From positions 1,178,001 to 1,242,000 of the forward strand of contig OZ037864.1 of NCBI GenBank assembly GCA_964035575.1: a stretch of DNA of 64,000 nt, read 5' to 3'. This DNA is from Rhynchopus sp. YZ270_cl-10. Taxonomy: Eukaryota > Euglenozoa > Diplonemea > Diplonemida > Diplonemidae. Positions 31,202-41,437 of this stretch are shown one piece after another; within the stretch, counting starts at the first letter, position 1, and each line of letters opens with the position of its first letter. Made by a program: the position numbers and the translations under genes. The notes beneath the pieces were generated by a model. The model worked only from the letters and a program-made list of their open reading frames with translations. It searched no databases and was not told the DNA's origin.

Positions 31202-32245
31202 ATGCTGAAGTTGGCGACGTTAGAGTATTACCAATGGCGGCTGACGGGGAGGCTGGTGTCTGTTGCGAGTGAGGGTGAGACAAAGAAGGCTGTGGCAGGG
31301 GTGCGGAAGGCGTTGGAGGTGTTCTGCTTGGCAAGCTATGAACCGGGTGCTCCGTGGCCGCCTTTGTACTCGCGCAGCAGCAGCACCACATCGGTGTTTG
31401 CGAGGAAGCTGGAGGGCGACTTTCGGCGTGTCGGGGTGAGCGACCCCACCAACAAGGTCGGGCGTGTGGTGGATGAGATCCGCACAACTGCGGACCGCCT
31501 CTCTCAGCAGGGCGCTGTGTCGCCTATGCACATTAAGACGTCAAACTCGGGCTTCACCATGGGAAAGTTCTCCGTCAAGTGGACACCACGCACACAGCTC
31601 CTAGCAGGCATGTGTGGCGTCGAGTCTGTCGCCGCCATGCTCCTACGCTACAAAGCTGCCCTCGCAGAATCCGCACAATGGAGCATCCCACCCCCCGTCT
31701 ACACCCTCCTCCACAAAGAGCTTGACTGCACCGGCGAAGGCTTCGCCTCGCCTATCAACTCCTTCATGCTTCCGTATGGGAGGAATGCTGCGTTTTGCTC
31801 GCTCTTTCCCGATACGGATGCACAGTTCAACTCAAAAGGCAGTGTCTGGGACCTAAAAGACCCAGGCTCTCATGCCAAAGGGTGGGTCCTGAACCCCCCG
31901 TTCACGTTGTACCATCTTAATAAGTCTTCGAACCTTGCGATGAATTGGATGAGGCGCGACCCAGAGTTGCGTGTGGTGCTGGTGGGGAGGGGGCATGCTG
32001 TAGGTCAAGACCAAAGCGCGCAGGGCGCAAAGCAGATTCAGATACGCTCGCCATATGACAGTCTGCTCCCCAAGGTGCAGGCGCACATCGACCTGCCCAT
32101 GGGGAAGCATTACTACATCACCCCGCAAGGCCAGGCAGTGACAGCACAGTTCCCGACGTCCTTGTACATCTGTGGAAGACCCTTAGAAGACCCCTCCGCA
32201 GTGGAGAGGATACGCGATGCGTTTTGCCATGGGGGTAAAGCGTAG
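31202..32245 (+). CDS. PCIF1-like N6-adenosine RNA methyltransferase
   Basis: 347 aa from the ATG at 31202, only 12 nt after a pyrimidine tract closed by CAG. The core EGFASPINSF, then CSLFPDTDAQFNSKGS, then NPPF (231-234) matches PCIF1 (in human PCIF1 the same order is ECFASPLN, CSAFPDTD, F.S.G and NPPF). PCIF1 methylates N6 of the cap-adjacent 2'-O-methyladenosine, using S-adenosylmethionine; NPPF is the catalytic motif that positions the adenine. The helical segment before it (MCGVESVAAMLLRYKAALA) fits the PCIF1 helical domain. The WW domain that binds the RNA polymerase II tail in animals is missing and the protein is about half the human length. If the organism is euglenozoan, the hypermethylated adenosine of the cap-4 spliced leader is an attractive substrate, but that is speculation. 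Confidence 0.75.
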   Translation: MLKLATLEYYQWRLTGRLVSVASEGETKKAVAGVRKALEVFCLASYEPGAPWPPLYSRSSSTTSVFARKLEGDFRRVGVSDPTNKVGRVVDEIRTTADRLSQQGAVSPMHIKTSNSGFTMGKFSVKWTPRTQLLAGMCGVESVAAMLLRYKAALAESAQWSIPPPVYTLLHKELDCTGEGFASPINSFMLPYGRNAAFCSLFPDTDAQFNSKGSVWDLKDPGSHAKGWVLNPPFTLYHLNKSSNLAMNWMRRDPELRVVLVGRGHAVGQDQSAQGAKQIQIRSPYDSLLPKVQAHIDLPMGKHYYITPQGQAVTAQFPTSLYICGRPLEDPSAVERIRDAFCHGGKA

Positions 32246-32490
32246 GGCAGGGTGTGTTAAGGTTGTGTTGGTTGGATGTCTCAGAGAGACGGCCGAAAGG
32301 GTCAGGACGATCCCTGGTGTGTCTCATCTCCGTACCGGTGCGTATCTTGTCTCTTGAGGGAGACATTGAGGGCAGAACCCATTGGGATGGGTGAGTGTCA
32401 GTGGGAAAAAAAGGAAAATATGTTTATTGGTAATTTGTCTTCCCCCCCAAAAGTCATATCTCAAACAGGCATCACTTTTCTCTTTTTAAA

Positions 32491-34812
32491 ATGGCAACCG
32501 AGAACTTCCGTTTCCACCACACGCACTGCTACGTGCACAAGCTCCAGCCCCTGCAATACTACAAGGACCTTGAGCAGAGCCTGACGGACCTGTCGAAGAA
32601 GGGAAGCTTCGACCCGTTCAGCGGACAGGCCTCGTTCCTTGCGGCTGACGCACTTCCGGCACGTATCCAGGAGGCCCGCCAGCACTGGGTGGAGGGAGTC
32701 AAGGACGCGAAGAACCCTGAGGCCTACCAGAGCGTGGGACAGGACCTGGTGGAGCAGCTCATCGCTGGGTGCGGGTGGAGGGTGACCGCCGAGCACGTCG
32801 GCACATCCACTCGCACACTGCTTGTGTGCTCTGAGGACGCATGCGGCGCAAAGTTCGTCATTACCGCCAAGACCGGCGACTCTGACGACGGTGAGGTGTA
32901 CGCACACTTCCGCCAGTCGCGTGTGAAGGAGTTCCACGACCAGCACATCCAGCGCCAGGGTGTGTCCGTGCTCGCCTTCGAGGTCGCCCCCGGCTCCCTC
33001 CAGGGCATCCACGAACGCTACGCAAAGATGCACGCAAACCTCCTCATGGGCCCCATCCAGGAGTACTCGGACGTGCGCAAGGTGACCGTGGACGGCAAGG
33101 TGCAGGACGTCGAGATGGGCAGCTTCAAGTCCCTCGAGGTGTACGCCTACTACCACGCGGGCACCACCAACGCTGACAAGGGAACTGCCCTCCGCTTCTC
33201 CGAGCGCAGCGGCTCCTTCGCGGGCACACGCGGCTTCGGAAACCCCCACGGTGTCCTCCCCGGTCTGACCGACGTGCCCGCCGTGTTCGACGGAACCTCG
33301 TGCTCGGCATACTCTGACCACTGGGTGAGCAACGTCATCGACCGTAACGAGTTCCTGAAGACGCTTGAGGACACCCTCGGGTTCACCCCCAAGGTCGACT
33401 TCAACGCTGGTGTCGTGGCTGCGGGTGAGGCAATCATCGAGTCCACCGTGACCGGTAACACCTCGTCCCTGGTGACCCAGGACCTCCAGGTGGCCTTCGA
33501 GGACCAGTCGCAGGTGTACCTCCCCATCAACAACGCGCTCAGCAAGGTTGGACACGTTGCCGGATACATCCAGGAGCTTGGCCAGGGTGTGCAGCACTTG
33601 GCCTGCCGTGTGAAGGACCTGACCCGCTTCATCGAGCGTGTGGCGAACTACAGGAAGATCACTGGTATGGGATTCACCTTCCTGCGCATCCCGCGCTCGT
33701 ACTACGGACGCCTCTCGACCAAGACTCTTGTGAGCAAGGGCGAGCTGTCCGAGGAGCTTGCTGCCGCAGTTGTTGCAGCGCTCGAGGCCGCCAAGCTGCT
33801 GACCCCCGCTGGTGTCATCGACTTCGACATCACCGCCGACAAGGTCAAGGCGGTCGAGGTCCCCGCCGCACACAAGGCTGAGTTCGACGCAAAGATCGAC
33901 GCCATCGTGAAGTACGTCCTCCGCTCGCGTTACGAGAACATCTACTCCCTCCTCCGCGACCTCATCTCCGAGAGCGAGTACCTCCGCATTGTCGAGAACA
34001 TGGTGCTCGTTGACATCCAGGTATGCACACTCCCACACCTACACCTCCCAAACCTTCCAAACCACAGGGTAACGACATCCTGTACCAAATCTTCACGGCG
34101 AACGTCCTCCAGGAGAAGGCTGGGGAGAACTCCCCATTCCTGGAGTACATCCAGCGTGTGTGCGCCTCGAACACTGGCAAGAAGATCCGTGCCGGATGTG
34201 GAGGGTTCGGGATCAGGAACTTCCTGACGCTGTTCCTGTCGATTGAGGTGTCGAAGGCGATGCTCGACTTCGAGACTGCCACCGCCAAGGGAGACAAGGT
34301 CGCTGCCGACAGGGCCGACCGCATGGTCACCGCATTCACCAACCAGCTTGACGAGTCCAACCCCATCCTGACCCAGATCAGCGACGCCATGACACTCGAG
34401 GCCGACTCCATCGACGCCGCTGAGATCACCACCGGCGCCGAGCGTGAGAAGCACCTCGAAGTGGCCAAGGAGCAGAACAAGATCAAGGAGCAGGTATGCC
34501 TCGTTTGTATTTTTAATATTATTCGAATAACCCATGGAAGGTGCCTCAGAGACCTTAGTAAAGTGGAGTTAAAGATTCTGTATAGAAGTTGCACTAAGCC
34601 AACGGAAAAATGTGGGGGTAAAAAATGCCAATTTATAGAACAGCAAAAGCTCGCACGAAAAAAAAATATGCGAGGTGTCTTCACGTTATCAAATTATTCA
34701 ATTATTCGAACAAAACAAAAATAAAAAAAAAACACAACAACAGGGTAACGAGGAACTGAAGGTGACCAGCGACCGCTACAAGAACATTCTCAAGGCCATC
34801 CGCGAGGAATAG
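32491..34812 (+). CDS. 4-hydroxyphenylpyruvate dioxygenase-like protein, three exons
   Basis: Exons 32491-34020, 34068-34493 and 34744-34812 encode 674 aa. Introns of 47 and 250 nt start GTATGC, end CAG and are in phase 0. Two vicinal-oxygen-chelate modules are visible. The C-terminal one carries the iron site of 4-hydroxyphenylpyruvate dioxygenase: His277 in YSDHWVSNV, His369 in LGQGVQHLA and Glu536 in PFLEYIQRV, plus DILYQIFT and GCGGFGIRNFLTLFLSIE. The enzyme converts 4-hydroxyphenylpyruvate to homogentisate in tyrosine breakdown (and in plastoquinone/tocopherol synthesis in plants). The protein is about 250 residues longer than typical members, with an expanded N-terminal module (HTHCYVHKLQPLQYY) and a Glu/Lys-rich C-terminal tail. 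A related dioxygenase of other specificity is possible. Exons 2 and 3 both begin GGTAACGA, perhaps by chance. Confidence 0.78.
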
Positions 34813-35033
34813 AAATAGCGTTTCTGCCCCAATCCAAAAAAAACAAAAATATCAAACAAAAAAACTTTTTTTTTTTTTTGAAGGTGGTGTCTGAGATACT
34901 ACCATCTATTGTCACACAGACACGACAAAAAGGGGGTCACCCCCGACCCCTGTGTGGACCGGTCTAAACCCAGCTCACGTTCCCTGTTAGTGGGTGAACA
35001 ATCCAACCCTTAGACAATTCTGCTTGTCTAGGC

Positions 35034-35065
<32 letters not shown>

Positions 35066-35187
35066 AACACTCTCTTTATTTCTATGTTCTTTTTTTTCGC
35101 TTTTCTTCTCAAAAGGAACGTTTTTTTTTTTTTTTTTGCTGTGGTCCTTGCTTTTCCGCACCGTCAAGTAAAAAAAAGAAAAGGTAT

Positions 35188-35231
35188 AGTGGAGCTCATC
35201 CTTGGGTGTCTACACTAATACCAAGTTTTTC
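35188..35231 (+). repeat. Second-family hairpin (CACTAATAC tail)
   Basis: AGTGGAGCTCATCCTTGGGT is followed by GTCTACACTAATACC. The inner stem is CATCC/GGGTG around a TT loop, and the tail continues AAGTTTTTC. Confidence 0.6.
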
Positions 35232-36000
35232 AGAAAAAGGAAGCAAAATAATCCACAAACGTTGTTTTTTTTTGTTTTTTTTTACATCTCGTGGTTGGGG
35301 GGGTGGGAGGGTGTTTAAATGCTCGGTAACACCACCTCCTAGTGTCCCTTTTATATACAACAGCGTGATTATTTTTTTTACAGTTTTGAGGTGAGATTTG
35401 TCTATGTTCAACAGAACAATATACTCTTATTGAACAGAAAAGGCTTTTATTGTTTAATCAAACAAGTTGGGTTTTTATCCCACTTTTCACACATTCCCCA
35501 GCACACTCTGGCCCCTTCTTGTTTTGTTCACATTTCCCCTTCCACCATGGTTCATATCCTCGTGGGAAAAAGGTTTTGTTCACAAAACATAAAATGGGGG
35601 GGAAATGGTGTTTTATGGAAAACGAAGTGAAATGTTGCATGAAAAAAAAAATACCCAAAAAGGGTTTAATCTCAGAAAATGCAAATCAACCCAAGCAACG
35701 GGGAAGTGAAAAGCAGTTTCTTGGCCTACTCTGAAAAAAATATATGCAAAAACACAAAAAAAAAGTGAAGAAAAAAAATGAAACAAAGAAAAAGCTGAGA
35801 AAATACATCCTGGGGTTGTGATACGATGGCTGATACTCTCTCACCATGACCCCGTTACAAGTTTGTTTGTTTTTACCCGCCGTTTGTGAGAAGAAGAAAA
35901 GTTATTCCCCCCCCCAAAAAAAGTGTCGGTTTTTTTTTGTTTTTCATGTTGTCAATCAAAAAAGACGAGATACGCGTGTGCCTTTGTGTTGTTCTTTAAA

Positions 36001-36037
36001 AGATGTGTGCACGAGAGGCATATTCATCTTACAAACT
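36001..36037 (+). repeat. Oriented hairpin motif, GTGC/GCAT stem
   Basis: AGATGTGTGCACGAGAG, then GCATATTCATCTTACAAAC. GATG can also pair with CATC of the tail, extending the stem. A pyrimidine tract and CAG follow immediately. Confidence 0.65.
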
Positions 36038-36431
36038 TTCTCCTTTCTTTTTCTTTTTTTTTTTTTTTTTCAGCTTCACTTTTGTTTGTTTTTCTCTCCA
36101 AAAATACTGGGCGAAAATATAGGCAAGAAGCCAGATTTTATCTCTTGAAAGAGATACCCAAAAGATGGCAAAGAGAAAAAGAATAAAAAAACATAAGACA
36201 AAGCTACATCTTCCTTCCCTCCCTCCCTCCTCTCCTCCAAACATTGTCACATCAAACACTCCCTCTATTCTGCCCTCACGACACAACTTTGGGGCCATAT
36301 TCTGCGCAAGAATCACCCCCTATTAGTCATCAAACACACACAAATGGGCTATACTTCGTTCAGGCGTTACCCACTCTCAATCTGTTATCAAACACATACA
36401 CACGCAGGCTACACATCGAATTCTTGACAAC

Positions 36432-37666
36432 ATGCGTGTATTGGTGAGTCTTGGAGGAGGGGCGCTTGCTGCGGGCGCAGCTTACTCACTTCTCCCCCCG
36501 CGTACCAAGTGGGAGATTCACTCGAGTGTTACTGATATCGGCACTGCAGTGCTGCGTAAGTTTGATGCCGAAACCGCACACCACGCTGCAATCCTTGCAG
36601 CGTCGTACCACCTCACACCGGTTGCGCCTGCTACTGACCCTATTCTCTTCACAAAATGCATGGGTCTAGGCTTTGAGTCCCCTATCGGTCTGGCTGCAGG
36701 GTTCGACAAAAACGCTCAGGCAGTTGAGGGGCTGCTCAACCTTGGGTTCGGGTTTGTTGAGATTGGCACCGTGACACCTCTTGCGCAGGAGGGCAACCCA
36801 CGCCCAAGGATGTTCCGTCTGGAGGACGACTACGGGGTGATCAACCGGTATGGTTTCAACAACGATGGGATGGACAATGTTGAGCCCAGAGTGCGTACTT
36901 GCGTCAGAAATGGAAAGCCGCTTGGTGTGAATGTTGGGAAGAATAAGATCACCGCCGAGGAAGATGCTGTGTCTGACTATTCGAAAACGATTCGGAAGTT
37001 GGGCCCGCATGCGGACTATTTGGTGGTGAACGTGTCGTCGCCGAACACACCGGGGCTGAGGGATTTGCAGAAGAAGGAGGTGTTGGAGAAGCTGCTGACG
37101 CAGCTGGTTGTTGTGCGTGACGAGCTTGCGCACCACCCACCGATTCTTGTGAAGATCGCGCCCGACCTGAACGGGGCTGAGCTGAAGGACATTGCATCCG
37201 CATCTCTCGACTCCAAGGTGGACGGCATCATCGTCAACAACACAACCATCTCCCGCCCCGACACCCTCCAAAACGCCAACAAAGCCCAAGCAGGTGGCCT
37301 CTCTGGCCGCCCCCTCCGTGAGCTCGCCACCAAGACCATTGCATCCATGTACGGACACCTCGACGGAAAGATCCCCATCATCGGTGTCGGTGGCATCGGG
37401 TCAGGCCAAGACGCATACGACAAAATCCTTGCCGGAGCCTCCTTGGTCCAGATCTATTCCATGTATGTTTTTCAGGCAGATTTTGATCAAGTTTGCCATT
37501 TTTTTTTTGTTGTCGACACCAAAAAAACCCCCTTTACAGGCTCGCATACGAAGGCCCCTCGTTGGTGCACCGCTCCAACATCGAGCTGGCAGAGCTCCTG
37601 AGAGATAATGGATACAAAACAGTCCAGGATGCTGTGGGTCAGGCAGGAAAGGCTGGACAGGCTTAA
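36432..37666 (+). CDS. DHODH: Dihydroorotate dehydrogenase, class 2 (quinone-linked)
   Basis: Exons 36432-37462 and 37540-37666 encode 385 aa. The 77-nt intron starts GTATGT, ends CAG and splits a Met codon. The enzyme oxidises dihydroorotate to orotate in pyrimidine synthesis, passing electrons through FMN to ubiquinone in the inner mitochondrial membrane. Residues 1-20 (LVSLGGGALAAGAAYSLL) form the membrane anchor/import signal typical of class 2. Family motifs are present: GFESPIGLAAGFDKN, FVEIGTVTPLAQEGNPRPR, NRYGFNNDGMD, NVSSPNTPGLRDLQ with catalytic Ser203, VKIAPDL, and IIGVGGIGSGQDAYDKILAGA for FMN phosphate. The second exon supplies LAYEGPSLVHRSNIELAELL, so the intron is required for a complete C-terminus. 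A class 2 enzyme indicates a respiratory chain with quinone in this organism. Confidence 0.95.
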
Positions 37667-38860
37667 AAGCAAGCACTCTTTTTTTGAAATTTATTTTGGT
37701 GGCCAAGACTTAGGGATACTTACCGAAGTTATCTCCTTTTTTTTATATTTTTTTTGTACAACAAAGCCGTTACAAAGGTATTTTTTCATCCAAAAAACCC
37801 TGAACAATCTGTCCCCAAAAAAAGATCAGAATGCATCTCTATGTGTCCTAACGTATCTCTTAGCCAGACTCCCCTTAAGTCACGATAACTCGGGATCCCA
37901 AGATACCGTTACGCTCAAAAATCAACAAAGAAAAAATGAAGATGTAAAAAAAACTGGCGTAGGTTTTTTAACATTTTCAGCCCCCCACTTTGTAATCTTA
38001 CGCTGCATCCCAGATGTCTGCACAACGTCAACTTCATTTTACTTTTTGCTTATTCTTGTCCTGAAAATGTGGCAAAAAAAGGGGGAGGGCGGGGAGCGGG
38101 GATGAGGGGTGTACCTTTTGTACCTTTTATGTCAAGGTGACTAACCACAGTAACTTACTAAGGCTTAGGTTCATCTTATAAAGTTTTTTTTTCCTTCTTT
38201 TTTTACAGATTTTCGGGGTTTTGTCAGGCGTCTGCGCTTAACCCACGCGTCAGTGTTTCTCTGCACGCGCTGTGGCTTTGGAAGTGTAGTCAAACACTGT
38301 CGCATTTATTTTGGGCTGCTTTTTCTGAACGTCCCCTCGCACACGCTCTTCTTTTATCATTATCCGCCCTGCGTTCATAAAGAGATACGCTTTTTTCTAC
38401 TTTTTTTTGGGGGGTATTTTTGACACAAGACTTCTCATTGCAATAACGAATGCTACCTCCCCCCTCATTTACCCATATCCTTTGGTCTCGCTTCTGTTCT
38501 AGGGATGAATCCGGAGGTTGTTGACCATTTCCACTGGACCCGGATGACGTCCTCTTTTGACCCCCCGACTTCTCTTAACACTCGAATAGAGAATTACGAT
38601 TAAGGTGATCGCAGAGAGAGACTAGGTTCAGCTCGCAAAGGTTTCTCTTTGTTTACATGATGCGCATTTATGGTACAAATGTACTAGTTATGCGCCAAAG
38701 TACGTAGAAGAGGGTTCGTAGGTGGTTTTCCAAGCTGCCGAGTGTGTTTGCATTTTCAACTTTTCTTTCGAAGTTTTAAACATATACCTTTCCCTTCTCC
38801 CTTCAGGCACAACAAAGAGTCGGTCTTAAGACTTCTCTCCGTTCTGTCATTTACCTTACA
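37667..38860. other. Spacer between DHODH and the CLPB-like gene
   Basis: No gene is seen. Hairpin motifs lie at 38135-38182 and 38603-38640 (AGGTGATCGCAGAG, then GGTTCAGCTCGCAAAG). A pyrimidine tract closed by CAG (38804-38806) lies 54 nt before the next ATG. Confidence 0.6.
38135..38182 (+). repeat. Oriented hairpin motif with a longer loop
   Basis: AGGTGACTAACC, a longer insert, and GGCTTAGGTTCATCTTATAAAG, followed by a T-rich tract ending TTTACAG at about 38208. The stem is imperfect (CTAA/TTAG core). Confidence 0.6.
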
Positions 38861-40699
38861 ATGGGCTGCAGATCTCTCTGGCGTGCGACAGGGCGTGCCC
38901 GCCGTGTTGCTGCGGGCGCTGCAGTCGGGTTTGCCTTTGCTGCAGGCGGAGCTGTGTATGCTGAGACACGTATTCCTATCAACGCGGGGTCTCCGTCGTC
39001 CTTTACCCCACCCAAACCACCGACAACCCCGGTGGAGGTGACGAAGTGTTCGGTAGACGATTTGTGCCTTTACATCAAAGAGGGGATGCTCGACGTTGTG
39101 CAGTCGGTGCTTGCCAATGAGGGGGTCGACGTGAACGGGAGACACACCCATGGGTTCACCCCGCTGTCAGTAGCGTGCAACGTGGCTTCTGCGGAGGTTG
39201 TGAAGGTGTTGCTGGACCATGGCGCAGACCCGAACTGCGCAGACATCGTTGACCCTGCATCAGAGACAAACCCGAAGAGGCAGCCTGACACTCGGTACCA
39301 CCAATTGTCCCTACAGGTTCCCCGTTTGCAGGATGCTTCTTTACAACGGGCGATTCCTTTGCCAGATGGGATGACCCCCCTGCACTATGCAGTGCTGAAG
39401 AACCGAACCGACGTTGTCGCGCTTCTTGTCGCAAAGGGGGCGAAGGTGGAGGCCGAATGCAGGGGGCCGACGAAGCTGACTCCAGGGGACATGATGAGGT
39501 ACTCCCCGCTGTTCGCGGACGACCCGACACTGCGGGCGACCATGGTGGCAACATTGAGCGGTGCGGAGGAAAGCCGCAGGCAGAGGGAGCGAGAACTGCG
39601 TCTCCAGTTCCCCTTGGAGGAGCGCCTGAAGGAGCACATCGTAGGCCAGCTCGGCCCGGTCCACGCAGTGGCAGCCGCAGTACGCAGAAAGGAGAACGGC
39701 TGGCAGGACCCTACCAAACCGCTTGTCTTCCTCTTCCTCGGCTCCTCCGGGATCGGCAAAACGGAGCTCGCGAAGCAGCTGAGCAACTACCTCCACGCTG
39801 ACAGCACTAAGCATGGCGAAGGTTTCATCCGGGTGGACATGAGTGAATACCAACACAGCCACGAGGTCGCAAAGTTCATTGGGGCACCACCCGGGTACGT
39901 TGGACACGGAGAAGGCGGCCAGCTGACACGAAAGCTCCAACAGAAGCCCAACTCTGTCGTGCTCCTCGACGAAGTAGAGAAGGCACACCCAGACGTCCTC
40001 ACAATCATGCTCCAGGTCTTTGATGAAGGCCGCATCACGGATGGGCAAGGCAACACTATCGACTGCAAAGATGCGATCTTCGTCATGACATCAAACCTCG
40101 GCCAAACCAAGATAGCTGACGAAGCGGTGCGTCTCCGCCAAGAAGCCGCCACAGCAGAAGCGTCCGGAGACAAAGCAAAACAACTCACGTCCCTTTCCCC
40201 TTTGGGCAGACGGTTCAAGGAGCGCACCATCCAGCCTGTTCTGAAGCGTGCCTTCAAGCGCGATGAGTTCATTGGTCGCATTAATGAGATTCTGTACTTT
40301 CTTCCTTTCACGGACAAAGAGTTGGACGGGTTGGTTGAGAAGGAGCTTGGTGTGTGGAAGGGGATTGCGAAGGAGAGACACGATATCGACCTTGCCTGGA
40401 CTCCTTCGTTGATACAGTTCCTGAAGGGTGGGTACAACCTGCGTTATGGGGCGAGGAGCATCAAGTACGAAATCGACCGGTCTTGCATCGCATTGCTTGC
40501 ACGCGAACATGAGGCTAACAAGGTCGACAGCGGCGATAAGATCACCCTTGATTTCGCTCCGTCCACCAACGAAACACCAGCACCACCAGAAGACCAAGAC
40601 ATTGAAGGTGTCTACTACAATATGCAGGAAGGGGACGTCTTTCTCACGATCCAGAAGGGGGAGGCTAAGGCTAAGTCTAAGGGGTGGAACCTTTTCTAG
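38861..40699 (+). CDS. CLPB: CLPB/Skd3-like mitochondrial disaggregase (ankyrin + AAA+)
   Basis: A single-exon gene encoding 612 aa. A basic N-terminus with an Ala-rich hydrophobic stretch (AAGAAVGFAFAAGGAVYAE) suggests import into mitochondria, as for human Skd3 in the intermembrane space. Ankyrin-type repeats cover about 64-130 (GFTPLSVACNVASAEVVKVL) and 168-200 (GMTPLHYAVLKNRTDVVALL). A single HSP100-type AAA+ domain follows: GSSGIGKT (Walker A, Lys300), VRVDMSEYQ-like RVDMSEYQHSHEV, pore loop GAPPGYVGHGEGG, VVLLDEVEKAHPDV (Walker B, Asp370-Glu371), VMTSNLG and EFIGRINEI with the arginine-finger region. A C-terminal D2-small domain (LKGGYNLRYGARSIKYEID) completes it. The order ankyrin then one AAA+ domain distinguishes it from bacterial ClpB and yeast Hsp104. 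It likely unfolds and solubilises aggregated proteins. Confidence 0.92.
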   Translation: MGCRSLWRATGRARRVAAGAAVGFAFAAGGAVYAETRIPINAGSPSSFTPPKPPTTPVEVTKCSVDDLCLYIKEGMLDVVQSVLANEGVDVNGRHTHGFTPLSVACNVASAEVVKVLLDHGADPNCADIVDPASETNPKRQPDTRYHQLSLQVPRLQDASLQRAIPLPDGMTPLHYAVLKNRTDVVALLVAKGAKVEAECRGPTKLTPGDMMRYSPLFADDPTLRATMVATLSGAEESRRQRERELRLQFPLEERLKEHIVGQLGPVHAVAAAVRRKENGWQDPTKPLVFLFLGSSGIGKTELAKQLSNYLHADSTKHGEGFIRVDMSEYQHSHEVAKFIGAPPGYVGHGEGGQLTRKLQQKPNSVVLLDEVEKAHPDVLTIMLQVFDEGRITDGQGNTIDCKDAIFVMTSNLGQTKIADEAVRLRQEAATAEASGDKAKQLTSLSPLGRRFKERTIQPVLKRAFKRDEFIGRINEILYFLPFTDKELDGLVEKELGVWKGIAKERHDIDLAWTPSLIQFLKGGYNLRYGARSIKYEIDRSCIALLAREHEANKVDSGDKITLDFAPSTNETPAPPEDQDIEGVYYNMQEGDVFLTIQKGEAKAKSKGWNLF

Positions 40700-41437
40700 C
40701 AGAGGTTACGTCGTCTTAATGTTTTCTTTTAATTTTTTTTGTGTGTTTCGGTTGAGATATTTGCATTAAAACCTCACAAAACCCTTCACTAATACAACTG
40801 CCCTAATAGGAGATATGTACAGAGAGGCTTACGTTCATCTCATCCCTTTTTTCCTATTTTATGCAATGATATTGATTCAGATAAGAAACCAAAAAAAGGG
40901 GCAAATCAACGATTGCTCTCGAAGGATTTTCCTGTGTGCCAAACAGAATTTGACTCCTGATTTGGTGTTCAAGAGGAAAAAAAGCACCCATTTGTTCTAC
41001 AAAGAGATCAGTTGGCGGTTAACTCACGTTGATTGGTTTGCTGGCAATGTTTCTTTTATTTTTGCGTTTTTGGATTCATTTTAAGAAAAAGGTGATTTCC
41101 GCAGAGAGTTTTGTTATGTTTTATCTCTGCCCTGGGTGTGGTGTGTTCAAGCATACTAGCCCGATTGTTTTTCAAAAATAAAATGATCCACAGAAACTCC
41201 CTTCGGGATGTAGTGGAGCCAATAAAGCCAGAGAAAAAAAAACCAAAAAAAAGAAAAAGTGGCTTTCTCAAAAAGGTACTCGGACGCTGTGATCAGGTCC
41301 TACCTATTTTTCCTAACCAATAAAATGCTACCCCCATATACTTTATCACCTTTTTCCTCTGGTCCTCCGGCCAAAGCCTTTCTACTGGATACATTGCTTA
41401 CACCCTCAGGGAAACAAAAAACACATAAAGAAACGAG
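40700..41437. other. Spacer between the CLPB-like and LSM14-like genes
   Basis: No gene is seen. A weak hairpin copy lies at 40810-40842 (AGATATGTACAGAGAGGC, then TTACGTTCATCTCATC). A pyrimidine-rich stretch closed by CAG (41407-41409) lies 28 nt before the next ATG. Confidence 0.55.

Larger units (their letters stand above)
34813..36431. other. Spacer between the HPPD-like gene and DHODH
   Basis: No gene is seen. It has many poly-A and poly-T runs. A second-family hairpin lies at 35188-35231 and a first-family hairpin at 36001-36037. The latter runs directly into a 35-nt pyrimidine tract closed by CAG (about 36071-36073), an arrangement like a branch site plus 3' splice site. Confidence 0.6.

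Noticed and set aside
25526-34038. Antisense frames of 651 aa (kinesin-like gene) and 525 aa (HPPD-like gene)
   Set aside because: The sense strands carry catalytic motifs of known families; the antisense products show only His/Val/Leu-rich shadow composition.
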